64,000 nt of DNA from Scatosoma sp045542595 (GCA_045542595.1 JAZQLI010000030.1:9490-73489), one strand, 5' to 3'. Numbered from the stretch's first letter, positions 38,942 through 47,778 are shown. Notes: generated by a model from the sequence alone, not told the origin. Numbers and translations: made by a program.

Positions 38942-39670
38942 ATGTTTGGGAATAAAATAAAAGCAGGAACGCGTATTCCCAAGCATATCGCCTTGATTAT
39001 GGACGGCAACGGGCGTTGGGCGAAAAAGCGTATGTTGCCGCGCTCGATGGGGCATAAACAAGGTATGGAGCGTATGATAGGGCTTTTGGAACACGCGTAC
39101 GATTTGGGTGTTTCTTACGTAACGGTATATGCATTATCCACCGAAAATTTGCGCCGTCCCAAAGACGAGCTGGAAGGCTTGTACAATCTTGTACGTAATT
39201 ATTTTGCGGTATATATGCAAAAAATTTGTTCGCGTGGCGTAAAGCTTCGTATCGTAGGCGATATTTCACCGTTACCGCAGGACGTACAGGATACGCTAAC
39301 TTCTTGTGCAGCGGAAACGGAAAAGTATGCCCACGGCGGTAAAGAACTCAATTTCGCGTTTGGATACGGTTCGCGTGCGGAAATCGTCCGTGCGGTGAAT
39401 ACCGCAGTGGAAACAGGCGAAAGAGTAACGGAAGAAAGCTTTTCGTCGTTATTATATACGCACGGTCAACCCGACCCCGATTTGCTTATCCGCACGGGTA
39501 AGGAAAGCCGACTTTCCAACTTTTTATTATACCAAGCGGCGTATGCGGAGTTGTATTTTTCCGAAAAGCTTTTCCCCGATTTTTCTAATAGGGAATTGGA
39601 AAAAGCTATCGTATGGTTTTCGGGCAGGACGCGTCGGTTCGGTAAAACGGATGAACAATTAAAAAAATAA
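38942..39670 (+). CDS. uppS: Undecaprenyl diphosphate synthase
   Basis: 242 aa cis-prenyltransferase. Motif I HIALIMDGNGRWAKKR with the catalytic Asp; GHKQGMER; C-terminal DLLIRTGKESRLSNFLLYQAAYAELYF and FGKTDEQ. Makes the C55 lipid carrier precursor for cell-wall synthesis. Starts 3 nt after frr. Confidence 0.97.
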   Translation: MFGNKIKAGTRIPKHIALIMDGNGRWAKKRMLPRSMGHKQGMERMIGLLEHAYDLGVSYVTVYALSTENLRRPKDELEGLYNLVRNYFAVYMQKICSRGVKLRIVGDISPLPQDVQDTLTSCAAETEKYAHGGKELNFAFGYGSRAEIVRAVNTAVETGERVTEESFSSLLYTHGQPDPDLLIRTGKESRLSNFLLYQAAYAELYFSEKLFPDFSNRELEKAIVWFSGRTRRFGKTDEQLKK

Positions 39671-39679
39671 CAAAAGTAA

Positions 39680-39723
39680 AGGGCAGGTATGCGTTGAATG
39701 AAATATTATGACGCATACTTGTC
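39680..39723 (+). repeat. Palindromic GGGCAGGTATGCGT element between uppS and cdsA
   Basis: GGCAGGTATGCGT pairs with ACGCATACTTGTC around a 16-nt loop. The arm is nearly the same as in the terminator at 751-785. Confidence 0.6.
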
Positions 39724-39744
39724 GTTTAGCAAGGGAAAAGATTT

Positions 39745-40656
39745 ATGAAAACAAGAGTAATTTCAGGCACGGTATACGTGGCGATATTGCTAGCATTTTA
39801 TCTTCTGAAAGTGTTGGTGCACGATTTATTTTTCGACGTATTCATTTGGTTTTGCGCCATTGTGGGTACGTGGGAAATGCTTCGCGCCAACAAACAAAAC
39901 ACAACCAAACCGCAACGCGTAATCGTAATGATTTTCGCGGTGCTTGCTATTCCTTGTAACGCCATTGCCGAAAGTATGATTTTTTCAGAAAGACAATACG
40001 GTTTGCACGTCGTTAGTATTTTATTCTTTATGCTTGCGGTAGCACTGCTTATTTTACTTGTCGTACGCAACGACGAAACCAGCTTGCAAAGCATAGGTAC
40101 GTCCTTTTTATCGGCGGTATATCCCACGCTCCTTTTGTGCCTTTTGGTGCAAGCAAATCACGTGCCATTGCTCGATGCGGCAAAAGAATACGCGTTTAAT
40201 TCCGATTTGCTTATCTTATTCATTTTCGTCATTTCTCCCGCGGCGGACTGCTTTGCCTTCTTCGTAGGGGTACTCTTTGGTAAAAAATATCCCCGTAAAT
40301 TAGCGCCTACGCTTAGTCCTAAAAAGACGGTTGTCGGTGCGGTTGGCGGACTGATAGGCGGACTTATCGGCGGCGGCGTTATCTATCTTTGCTACAACGC
40401 TATCGTAGGTAGTTTTGAAATGATGTGGTTGTGGTTGCCTATCTATTTCGCAATCGGATTCCTTGCGGCGGCGGCAACTATGTTTGGGGATTTGGTGGAA
40501 AGCAGCATCAAACGTCAACTGCAAATTAAGGATATGGGCAATATTATGCCCGGGCACGGCGGCGTGTTAGACCGTATCGACGGCACGCAATTTGCCACTT
40601 TAGCGGTGTATCTTTGCTTCGTCGTGGTGCGTATGCTTATTTTGCCGTACGTTTAA
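39745..40656 (+). CDS. cdsA: Phosphatidate cytidylyltransferase
   Basis: 303 aa, about eight membrane helices. The CDP-DAG synthase signature is at the C-terminus: FGDLVESSIKRQLQIKDMGN then PGHGGVLDRIDG, with metal-binding Asp residues. Makes CDP-diacylglycerol for phospholipid synthesis. Confidence 0.96.
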   Translation: MKTRVISGTVYVAILLAFYLLKVLVHDLFFDVFIWFCAIVGTWEMLRANKQNTTKPQRVIVMIFAVLAIPCNAIAESMIFSERQYGLHVVSILFFMLAVALLILLVVRNDETSLQSIGTSFLSAVYPTLLLCLLVQANHVPLLDAAKEYAFNSDLLILFIFVISPAADCFAFFVGVLFGKKYPRKLAPTLSPKKTVVGAVGGLIGGLIGGGVIYLCYNAIVGSFEMMWLWLPIYFAIGFLAAAATMFGDLVESSIKRQLQIKDMGNIMPGHGGVLDRIDGTQFATLAVYLCFVVVRMLILPYV

Positions 40657-40678
40657 TACCCCAAAGGAGTAACGCAAG

Positions 40679-41827
40679 ATGCGAGAGATTTCTTTAATCG
40701 GTTCTACCGGCTCTATCGGGGTGCAAACGTGTAACGTAGTGCGTAATCATCCCGATAAATTCGTCATAAAAAGCTTGGTTGCAAACTCGTCCAGTGAAAC
40801 CTTTTTAAAACAGGTGTGGGAATTCAAGCCGCAATACGCGGCGCTTGCGGACGAAACGGCAGGCAAGCAAATAGCCGATAAAATGCCCCAAGGAGTACGT
40901 TTTGCGTACGGTAAGCAGGCGGCGGAAGACGGCGTATGCTACGGCGATACCGCCGTGGTGGCGGCAACGGGCTTTGCAGGACTTCGATATTCCTTGCGCG
41001 CTATTGCGGAGAAAAAACGTTTGGCACTCGCCAATAAAGAAACGCTCGTTTGCGGCGGCGAGTTGGTTATGCGCAACGTACAAGGGGCAGGTATCGATTT
41101 AATGCCTATCGACAGCGAACATTCCGCGCTTTGGCAGGCGTTGCATTTCCGTTTAGACGCCCCCTTTAAACGCTTGATTATCACGGCAAGCGGCGGACCG
41201 TTTTACGGGTATACGAAAGAACAACTTTGCGCGGTTACGCCTGCTTCGGCACTCAAGCACCCCACTTGGAAAATGGGTGCAAAAATCACGATTGATAGCG
41301 CTACGCTACTCAATAAAGGGTTTGAAGTAATTGAAGCGAAATGGCTGTATAATACCACGCTCGATAAAATTCATACTATCGTGCAACCCGAGAGTATCAT
41401 TCATTCGTTGGTGGAATTTGAAGACAACGGCATCTTGGCGCAAATGAGTTATCCCACGATGGAATTGCCCATTCAGTTAGCACTCACTTATCCCGAGCGG
41501 TTGGCTTGCGACTTACACCCTATGGATTTTGAAACGCTCGGTTCGATACGGTTTTTGCCCTTGCGCCGCGCAGATTTCCCTTGTTACGATTTGGCGCTTA
41601 CGTCTGCGGAAATGGGGGATAATTACTCCTGCGCGTTAAACGGAGCGGGGGAAGTGGCGGTACACGCCTTTTTGGCAGGAAAAATTCCTTTCCTTGCGAT
41701 GGCGGATACCATTCGTTACGCGTTACAAAAGACGGAGCGCATCACGCCCGATAGCTACGGCGTATTGTGCGAAACGGACGAAAGAGCGAGAGCGCTTGCT
41801 CGCGAATATATCGCAAAACAGGCGTAA
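40679..41827 (+). CDS. dxr: 1-deoxy-D-xylulose 5-phosphate reductoisomerase
   Basis: 382 aa. NADPH loop GSTGSIGVQT, LANKETLVCGG, metal/substrate site PIDSEHSALWQ, TASGGPF, and HPTWKMGAKITIDSATLLNKG. Second step of the MEP isoprenoid pathway, feeding UppS two genes upstream. Located 22 nt after cdsA. Confidence 0.97.
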   Translation: MREISLIGSTGSIGVQTCNVVRNHPDKFVIKSLVANSSSETFLKQVWEFKPQYAALADETAGKQIADKMPQGVRFAYGKQAAEDGVCYGDTAVVAATGFAGLRYSLRAIAEKKRLALANKETLVCGGELVMRNVQGAGIDLMPIDSEHSALWQALHFRLDAPFKRLIITASGGPFYGYTKEQLCAVTPASALKHPTWKMGAKITIDSATLLNKGFEVIEAKWLYNTTLDKIHTIVQPESIIHSLVEFEDNGILAQMSYPTMELPIQLALTYPERLACDLHPMDFETLGSIRFLPLRRADFPCYDLALTSAEMGDNYSCALNGAGEVAVHAFLAGKIPFLAMADTIRYALQKTERITPDSYGVLCETDERARALAREYIAKQA

Positions 41828-41860
41828 CGCAAGCGAAAAATTAAATTTAGGGGAAGAAAA

Positions 41861-43150
41861 TTGCAGTATTTTCATTTATTAACGTTTGATTTTGGGGCTT
41901 TTATGCAAAGCATAGGCAGCGTACTGCTTGCTGTTGCGGTTTTGCTTGTTATGGTAACCGTTCACGAATGGGGACATTATATCGCAGGGAAAGCTTTGGG
42001 TTTTAAAATCAACGAATTCTCGGTAGGGTTCGGTCCTGCCGTTTTTAAACGGCGCAGTAAAAAAACAGGCGAACTGTTTGCACTCCGTATCATTCCGCTT
42101 GGCGGCTATTGCGCATTCGACGGCGAAGACGAAATAGACGAAGAAGCGCAAGCGCAATCAACGGACCAAGAACAAGCCCAGCCTTTTGAAGAGCTGGAAA
42201 CGGAGCAAAAAGCAAACCAAGAAAATCAAGAAAACCAAGAAACGGAAGAAAACAAAGTAACCGAAACAACCGAACAAACCCCTGCCAAGGACGACTATCC
42301 CGAGCCCAAGGGCGTGCGCTTTAACGACCAAGCGCCTTGGAAACGGATTATCGTTTTGATAGCCGGCGCTACTATGAACTATCTTTTGGCACTTGCATTA
42401 CTCTTTGTTATGTTCGGTACGTTTGGCAGAATTCACTCGTTTATCGGCTACACGGAAGAAACGTTGCCGCCCGTAACCAACGCCGAAACGCTTTGCGCGC
42501 AGGATATCGTGCTTTCGGTAGACGGGCAGGATATTTATCTCGCTACCGATTACGTGGATATTTTATCGGGCAAAAATAAGGGCGACGCGGTTACGGTGGA
42601 AATTTTGCGCCGCGACGAAAATAAAGTGTGGCAGGAAAAGACGCTGACGGTAATTTTGCAAACCGATTGCCGCTTTAAAAGTATGACGGAAACGGGGAAC
42701 GTATTACTGGCTTTGGGGTTGGATAATACCAAATACGCCTTTTCGTCCGTTACTATGAAAACAGGCTTTTGGGAAACGATAGGCTCGGCGTTTGTGTACT
42801 CGGGAAAAATCGGCGGTTCGGTGTTGCGTTCTTTAGGCGAACTCATCACAGGCAGACTTTCAATAAACGCTATGGGCGGGCCGGTTACTACTATTAAGCT
42901 GACTTCGGAAATCGCGGCGGCAGGAGTACTGCCTTTCTTGAATATTGCCGCGTTTATCGGTGTCAACCTTGCCGTGTTCAATTTGTTGCCCATTCCCGCA
43001 CTCGACGGGTGCAAGGTTATCTTTTGCATTATCGAATGGATTCGTAAAAAGCCCGTCAACCGTAAAGTGGAAGCGATTATCCATTTTGCCGGTATTATCG
43101 TGTTGTTTGGGTTTGCTATTTTAGTAGATTTATTACAACTGTTCACGTAA
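41861..43150 (+). CDS. rseP: Site-2 intramembrane zinc protease RseP/RasP
   Basis: 429 aa. Zinc motif HEWGHYIAGK in the first helix, a PDZ domain in the middle (VLSVDGQDIYLATDYVDILS) and the C-terminal NLLPIPALDGCK motif in a later helix. Cleaves anti-sigma factors and signal peptides in the membrane. An acidic Gln/Glu/Asn-rich insertion (~90-150, with NQENQENQE) separates the first helix from the rest and is longer than usual. Start TTG 41861 follows AGGGGAAG; ATG 41903 is an alternative. Last gene of the run, followed after 16 nt by repeat array 1. Confidence 0.93.
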   Translation: MQYFHLLTFDFGAFMQSIGSVLLAVAVLLVMVTVHEWGHYIAGKALGFKINEFSVGFGPAVFKRRSKKTGELFALRIIPLGGYCAFDGEDEIDEEAQAQSTDQEQAQPFEELETEQKANQENQENQETEENKVTETTEQTPAKDDYPEPKGVRFNDQAPWKRIIVLIAGATMNYLLALALLFVMFGTFGRIHSFIGYTEETLPPVTNAETLCAQDIVLSVDGQDIYLATDYVDILSGKNKGDAVTVEILRRDENKVWQEKTLTVILQTDCRFKSMTETGNVLLALGLDNTKYAFSSVTMKTGFWETIGSAFVYSGKIGGSVLRSLGELITGRLSINAMGGPVTTIKLTSEIAAAGVLPFLNIAAFIGVNLAVFNLLPIPALDGCKVIFCIIEWIRKKPVNRKVEAIIHFAGIIVLFGFAILVDLLQLFT

Positions 43151-43166
43151 AAAGCTTTATATACTT

Positions 43167-43512
43167 CGCAATACTGCGTCGCGCTTACGTTTTGTTTTGG
43201 TCGTGTACGTGTATGTACACTCCCTGCAACAAAGCCGCACGCTCCTTGTCTTGCTCGTATCTAAACCTTTTTACTTCGGTTGATGTAAGTGGGTGGTACA
43301 ACGCGCAACGCAATACTGCGTCGCGCTTACGTTTTGTTTTGGTCGTGTACGTGTATGTACACTTCCTGTAACAAAGCCTCACGCTCCTTGTCTTGCTCGT
43401 ATCTAAACCTTTTTACTTCGGTTGATGTAAGTGGGTGGTACAACACGCAACGCAATACGTCGTCGTTCTCCTTGTCTTGCTCGTATCTAAACCGTTTTAC
43501 TTCGGTTACGCG
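43167..43512 (+). repeat. Structured tandem repeat array 1 (142-bp period), after rseP
   Basis: Units at 43167-43308 and 43309-43450, then a third from 43451 that keeps both ends but lacks 58 bp of the centre. Each full unit begins CGCAATACTGCGT, contains a GTGTAC-GTGTAT-GTACAC hairpin and ends with CTCCTTGTCTTGCTCGTATCT followed by a spacer. Fills most of the 478-nt gap between rseP and ylxM; the remainder is the ylxM promoter. Confidence 0.92.
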
Positions 43513-43552
43513 TCATTTGAGCGATACGATAAAAAAATCCAAAAAAAATTTC

Positions 43553-43580
43553 AACTGTCAAGTATTTTTGCTTGACAGTT
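43553..43580. promoter_or_regulatory. Inverted repeat over the ylxM -35
   Basis: AACTGTCAAG (43553-43562) and CTTGACAGTT (43571-43580), perfect 10-bp arms; the right arm contains the -35 TTGACA. Candidate operator. Confidence 0.6.
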
Positions 43581-43600
43581 ACATTTTTATAGAGTATAAT
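43572..43600 (+). promoter_or_regulatory. ylxM-ffh promoter
   Basis: TTGACA (43572-43577), 17-nt spacer, TATAAT (43595-43600). Confidence 0.9.
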
Positions 43601-43628
43601 AGACAGGCAAAACGAAGGAGAAGCACCA

Positions 43629-44021
43629 ATGAAAGACGACGTACGTTTTCTTCAACTTTGGGATATGTATTCGCCCGTGTTGACGGCTACGCAACGGGAA
43701 ATTACCGATTTGTATTTCAATTACGACCTTTCGTTGGGCGAGATAGCCGAACAAAAAGGCGTGTCCAGACAAAGCGTGTCCGATTGTTTGCAAAAATGCC
43801 GTAAACAGCTGGAAAAATACGAAGAAAAACTTGGTTTTTTAAACATACTTTCGGATGTCTCGCGGGAATATTCGGCGTATATGACGGAAACGCAACGTTG
43901 GATAGTCGAAACGCGTAAACAATATCCGCAAATGCAAGTAGCTTTAGACGGTTTACAGTCGCGCTTGAAAGGCGTACACGACGAATTCGGGGTGGAAACC
44001 GTGGATTTAGACGAAGAATAA
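43629..44021 (+). CDS. ylxM: YlxM-family SRP-associated HTH protein
   Basis: 130 aa with a sigma-70 region 4-like HTH (LTATQREITDLYFNYDLSLGEIAEQKGVSRQSVSDCL) and a helical C-terminus. YlxM is encoded before ffh in Bacillota and associates with the signal recognition particle. AAGGAG before the ATG; 10 nt before ffh. Confidence 0.93.
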   Translation: MKDDVRFLQLWDMYSPVLTATQREITDLYFNYDLSLGEIAEQKGVSRQSVSDCLQKCRKQLEKYEEKLGFLNILSDVSREYSAYMTETQRWIVETRKQYPQMQVALDGLQSRLKGVHDEFGVETVDLDEE

Positions 44022-44031
44022 GGAGTTTTCG

Positions 44032-45351
44032 ATGGCGTTATTCGGTTCTTTATCGGAAAGACTTAATCATATATTTTCCAAACTCACCAAAAGGGGTAAG
44101 TTGACGGAGTTAGAAATCCGCACGGCGATGCGCGAAGTACGCGTGGCGCTTTTGGAAGCGGACGTCAATTTGCGCGTGGCGAAACAGTTTATTGCGGAAG
44201 TATCTGAAAAAGCGGTAGGACAGGAAATTTTATCTTCCTTAAACCCTGCGCAACAGGTTATCAAAATCGTCAATGAAGAACTTATCGCGCTGATGGGTAG
44301 TAAAAACGCGAAGTTAGAAGTTTCTTCTAAGCTTCCCACCGTTATTATGATGTGCGGTTTGCAAGGCGCAGGCAAAACCACCCTTTGTGGAAAGCTTGCC
44401 CTGCACCTTAAAAAGCAAGGCAAAAAGCCGTTGCTTGTAGCAGGGGATATCTATCGTCCGGCGGCAATTACGCAGTTGAAAGTAGTAGGCGGCAACGCAG
44501 GGGTAGAAGTGTTTGAAAAGGGCACGCAAAATCCTGTAAAAACAGCGAAACAAGCTATCGAATATGCCCGTTCTATGAATTACGATACCGTAATTTTAGA
44601 TACGGCAGGGCGTTTGCAAATCGACGATGCGTTGATGCAAGAGCTGGAAAATATCAAAAAAGAAGTAGACGTTACTGAAACGTTGCTCGTTGTCGACGCA
44701 ATGACGGGGCAGGAAGCGGTAAACGTAGCGGAAACGTTCAATGCGCGTTTGGCGGTAACGGGTGTTATTCTTACCAAATTAGACGGCGATACGCGCGGCG
44801 GCGCTTGCCTTTCCATCAAAGCGGTTACGGGCAAACCCATTAAATTTATCGGCGTGGGTGAAAAACTTACCGATTTAGAGCCGTTTTATCCCGAGCGTAT
44901 GGCTTCGAGAATTTTGGGTATGGGCGACGTGCTGTCCCTTATTGAAAAAGCACAGCAAGCCATCACGGAAGACGACGCGAAGAAAATGCAAAAGAAAATG
45001 CTTGCAAATTCGTTCACCCTTTCCGATTATTTAGAACAGTTTGCAATGATGAAGAAAATGGGCGGCGCGCAAGCGATGCTTTCTATGCTCCCTGGGGCAA
45101 ACAAATTAAAAGTGAACGAAGGGGACGTCGACGAAAAGCGGATCGAGCGCACAAAAGCGATTATTCTTTCTATGACGAAGCAAGAGCGCGACAATCCTAC
45201 CATCATCGACAGCAAAAGGAAACGCCGTATAGCGGCAGGTTCGGGTACTTCCGTACAGGAAATCAACCAACTTTTAAAGCAGTTTGAACAAACGAAAATG
45301 TTGATGAAGCAGCTTAAGGGCGGTAAGGGTAAATTCCGTTTACCTTTTTAA
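44032..45351 (+). CDS. ffh: Signal recognition particle GTPase Ffh
   Basis: 439 aa. N domain, then G domain with P-loop GLQGAGKTTLCGKLA (near 107), LDTAGRLQID, TKLDGDTRGGA; C-terminal Met-rich M domain binding 4.5S RNA and signal peptides (MMKKMGGAQAMLSMLPG, GSGTSVQEINQLLKQF). The last residues GKGKFRLPF are normal. Array 2 begins about nine nt after the stop. Confidence 0.97.
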   Translation: MALFGSLSERLNHIFSKLTKRGKLTELEIRTAMREVRVALLEADVNLRVAKQFIAEVSEKAVGQEILSSLNPAQQVIKIVNEELIALMGSKNAKLEVSSKLPTVIMMCGLQGAGKTTLCGKLALHLKKQGKKPLLVAGDIYRPAAITQLKVVGGNAGVEVFEKGTQNPVKTAKQAIEYARSMNYDTVILDTAGRLQIDDALMQELENIKKEVDVTETLLVVDAMTGQEAVNVAETFNARLAVTGVILTKLDGDTRGGACLSIKAVTGKPIKFIGVGEKLTDLEPFYPERMASRILGMGDVLSLIEKAQQAITEDDAKKMQKKMLANSFTLSDYLEQFAMMKKMGGAQAMLSMLPGANKLKVNEGDVDEKRIERTKAIILSMTKQERDNPTIIDSKRKRRIAAGSGTSVQEINQLLKQFEQTKMLMKQLKGGKGKFRLPF

Positions 45352-45360
45352 CGCGGATAT

Positions 45361-45608
45361 ACTTCGTTATACTGCGTTGTTGCTCACTTGCATACTATCG
45401 GTATGCGCGTTCGCAACGCCTTGTCTAACTCGTATCTTCGCGTTAAAAATTCGATAAAACGAGTCGACTGTATACCGCGTTGTTGCTCACTTGCATACTA
45501 TCGGTATGCGCGTTCGCAACGCCTTGTCTAACTCGTATCTACGCGTTAAAAATTCGCGAAAACAAGCAAAACGTATACCGTGTCTAACTTGTATCTACGC
45601 GTTTGCAA
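45361..45608 (+). repeat. Structured tandem repeat array 2 (103-bp period), after ffh
   Basis: Copies start at 45368, 45471 and 45574. Copies 1 and 2 contain GCGTTGTTGCTCACTTGC ... CATAC-TATCG-GTATG ... CGCAACGCCTTGTCTAAC TCGTATCT; copy 3 runs from TATACCG straight to TGTCTAACTTGTATCT, lacking the hairpin. The 333-nt gap between ffh and rpsP is otherwise AT-rich leader. Confidence 0.93.
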
Positions 45609-45684
45609 TAATTTCATAAGTAACGCCGTAAAAGGGCGTAACATAAAAACAAAAAAATTTATATATACTTTGGAGGTATTTATT

Positions 45685-45975
45685 ATGGTTAAAATGAGAC
45701 TTTTCAGAATGGGCGACAAGAAGAACCCTATCTACCGTGTGGTAGTTGTAGACAGCAGAAAGGCTGCAACGGGCGAATATATCGACTGTGTTGGTCATTA
45801 TAGACCTACCTGCGACCCTGTTGAACTCACCATCAACGTAGAAAAGGCAAAAGACTGGCTTTCCAAGGGCGTTCAACCCACCGAAACGGTAAAGAGCTTG
45901 CTCATCAAAACGGGTGCTATGGAAAAATCCGCAAAACTCAGCGCGTCCAAAACCAAAACCAAGAAAAAGGCGTAA
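45685..45975 (+). CDS. rpsP: Ribosomal protein S16
   Basis: 96 aa. Start at ATG 45685 after TTGGAGG; MVKMRLFRMGDKKNPIYRVVVVDSRKA-type S16 N-terminus (KNPIYRVVVVD). The C-terminus has a Lys/Thr-rich extension. The longer frame upstream runs into repeat array 2 and is not used. Confidence 0.96.
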   Translation: MVKMRLFRMGDKKNPIYRVVVVDSRKAATGEYIDCVGHYRPTCDPVELTINVEKAKDWLSKGVQPTETVKSLLIKTGAMEKSAKLSASKTKTKKKA

Positions 45976-45998
45976 GCTTGGCGTAGGGGAGAAAAAGT

Positions 45999-46265
45999 AT
46001 GCTTGATTTAATTAAGTACATCGTGGAACAGTTTGCCGAAGATAAGGAAAACGTAGAATACACGGTGAAAGAAAAAGACCGCGTTATCGAAGTTACCGTT
46101 GTGTTATCCCCTTCGGATATGGGCAAGGTAATCGGTAAACAAGGTAAAATTGCCAAAGCAATGCGTACTATCGTTCGCGCGGCAACGCCGTCGAGCAGTA
46201 AAAAATACGCCGTAGAAATCCGTGAACGCGGTGGCGACGTAGTGGATAGCGACGACGCGGAATAA
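45999..46265 (+). CDS. khpA: KH-domain RNA-binding protein KhpA
   Basis: 88 aa, a single type-II KH domain with the RNA-binding GxxG loop in VIGKQGKIAKAMRTIV. In Bacillota KhpA pairs with KhpB and is encoded between rpsP and rimM, as here. 23 nt after rpsP. Confidence 0.95.
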   Translation: MLDLIKYIVEQFAEDKENVEYTVKEKDRVIEVTVVLSPSDMGKVIGKQGKIAKAMRTIVRAATPSSSKKYAVEIRERGGDVVDSDDAE

Positions 46266-46288
46266 GTATTTTCGCAAGGTAACGCAAT

Positions 46289-46319
46289 AAAAAGGCTTTC
46301 AAAGCGGAAGCCTTTTTTT
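46289..46319 (+). terminator. Terminator of rpsP-khpA
   Basis: AAAAAGGCTT pairs with AAGCCTTTTT, followed by T-run. Confidence 0.85.
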
Positions 46320-46387
46320 GGCATTATTGTAAAAGGCGACGGGCAGGTATGCGTGGAGCTTAAAAAACCAAGCAAAAAGGAGTTATT

Positions 46388-46888
46388 ATGGAACGCTTGA
46401 TTATTGCCGAAGTGTTAAAGCCGCAAGGCATACGCGGCGAACTGAAAATTAAAACCTTTACCGATTTCCCCGAAGACGTAAAAGCCTTTAAAACGGTGTA
46501 TATAGATGGCGTGGCGTATAAAATTTTATCCTTTCGCGTAGGGACGGACGGCGCGGCTTATATCGGACTTCGCGGTATTCCCGATAGAAACGCAGCGGAA
46601 TTATTCCGCGGCAAAAAGCTGGAAGGAGCGCGCGACGACGCACCGCCTTTGGAAGAAGGGCAATATTATATCGTAGATATGATAGGGCTTTCTTGTGAAA
46701 CGGAAGCAGGCGAGTTTTTGGGTACGCTAACGGATATAGCCAACCTTTCTTCGGATATTTATACAATAGAAAAAGCAGGGAAGAAAACACTCTTCCCTGC
46801 CGTAAAAGGCGTTGTAAAAAAGGTGGATATCCCAAACAAAAAACTTATCGTGGATAAAGCCGTTTTCGACCAAATCGCCGTAGATTAA
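46388..46888 (+). CDS. rimM: 16S rRNA-processing protein RimM
   Basis: 166 aa. N-terminal RimM barrel (VLKPQGIRGELKIKTFTDFPE ... RGIPDRNAAELFRGKKL) and C-terminal PRC domain (YYIVDMIGLSCET ... LFPAVKGVVKKVDIPNKKLIVD). Assists 30S head maturation. The next gene normally is trmD; here it is replaced by convergent thiT, whose stop overlaps that of rimM by three to four nt. The upstream 46341-46357 contains a GGGCAGGTATGCGTGGA half-element. Confidence 0.94.
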   Translation: MERLIIAEVLKPQGIRGELKIKTFTDFPEDVKAFKTVYIDGVAYKILSFRVGTDGAAYIGLRGIPDRNAAELFRGKKLEGARDDAPPLEEGQYYIVDMIGLSCETEAGEFLGTLTDIANLSSDIYTIEKAGKKTLFPAVKGVVKKVDIPNKKLIVDKAVFDQIAVD

Positions 46889-47589
46889 CTTTCCTTTTTT
46901 ACCTTCATCAATTTAGCAAGCGTATCGAAAACTCCCGTTTTAGCGAGCGTTATCAACACCAAAAGGGCGATAATGCAATCGGCAGGGATATAGATACATT
47001 GATAGATGAACGAGTAGATAAACGCATTCGCGGTAGCCCACGCGGGGAATTCTACCCAAACGGCGTTTTGTTCAAAGAAAATCATTCCCGAAAGCAAGTG
47101 CGAGAGAAAGCGTAAAGCGAACACGCATACGCAACCCAAAACAAGGGGTAAAATTCCGCGTTCTTTGCGGTGCATTTTACCGAATAATCCCATCGCGCCG
47201 ACGCTTGCGAATGCGAGTAAGTAATCGAAAACGAAGGTGGCAGGTGTGAGAATATACGGGTCTTCAATGAAATTCAAAAGTCCGTGGATAAGCCCTACCA
47301 ACAATCCGTCGGCAACGCCGTAAAAATAGGCGTAGATAAGGATAGGCACAAACGAAGCGATGGTTATCGAGCCGCCGCTTTCTACGGGGCTAAATTTGAG
47401 AACGGCGAGCGTAAACGACATAGCCACGCAAACGCCTGCAAACGCAACCCGCTTCGAATCGTATTGCTTTTTCCGCAAAAAACCGATAAGGGCAATTACG
47501 CCCAGCAAGACGAGTACCGAGCCTACGGAAATCCATTTAACGATTTCGGTAGCTTCTTCGCTCACTTCTAAAAGGGAATAGAGAAACAT
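46885..47589 (-). CDS. thiT: Thiamine ECF transporter S component ThiT
   Basis: 234 aa with five to six membrane helices. Start at ATG 47589, which has AAAGGAG eight nt upstream; the longer frame would run through the riboswitch terminator. FVPILIYAYFYGVADGLLVGLIHGLLNF-like and PATFVFDYLLAF stretches resemble ThiT (YuaJ), and RFLSHLLSGMIFF matches its substrate-pocket helix. Works with the EcfAA'T module encoded elsewhere. The assignment is strongly supported by a TPP riboswitch immediately upstream. Converges with rimM without a terminator between them. Confidence 0.92.
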   Translation of the reverse strand: MFLYSLLEVSEEATEIVKWISVGSVLVLLGVIALIGFLRKKQYDSKRVAFAGVCVAMSFTLAVLKFSPVESGGSITIASFVPILIYAYFYGVADGLLVGLIHGLLNFIEDPYILTPATFVFDYLLAFASVGAMGLFGKMHRKERGILPLVLGCVCVFALRFLSHLLSGMIFFEQNAVWVEFPAWATANAFIYSFIYQCIYIPADCIIALLVLITLAKTGVFDTLAKLMKVKKES

Positions 47590-47631
47590 AAAAACACTCC
47601 TTTTCCGCCGTATGCGTTTTCCAAAAAGAAA

Positions 47632-47654
47632 ACACCCGAAAACACGTCGGGTGT
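47632..47654 (-). terminator. Riboswitch expression-platform terminator
   Basis: Minus strand ACACCCGA/TCGGGTGT hairpin followed by TTTTCTTTTT, between the TPP aptamer and thiT. Confidence 0.85.
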
Positions 47655-47697
47655 ACAATACAGCTTGGAGACACGGCGTAAAAACGCGTGTAAAACA

Positions 47698-47778
47698 AAC
47701 GTCAATCTCTCGCTCAAGTATTACCTTGCCGATTCGAATGGTATAATCTCAGCCTTTGTTCAAAGCACCCACGACGGA
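47698..47778 (-). promoter_or_regulatory. TPP (THI-box) riboswitch controlling thiT
   Basis: On the minus strand: GGGTGCTTTGAACAAAGG, then the conserved CTGAGA, ACC, and the far helix, closing with a GAGAGAT-type segment. The CTGAGA and downstream AATCGG/GAGCGAGAG parts fit the THI-box. Followed by a Rho-independent terminator, so TPP should shut thiT off. Confidence 0.9.

Noticed and set aside
43167..45608. CRISPR arrays
   Set aside because: Repeats are 103-142 bp, contiguous and without unique spacers of uniform size; no cas genes.
45361..45608. Integron attC sites
   Set aside because: Palindromes end in GTTG/CAAC, opposite to the AAC/GTT polarity of attC, and there is no integrase or cassette pattern.
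47590..47658. 23-residue N-terminal extension of ThiT
   Set aside because: It lies inside the riboswitch terminator; ATG 47589 has the ribosome site.
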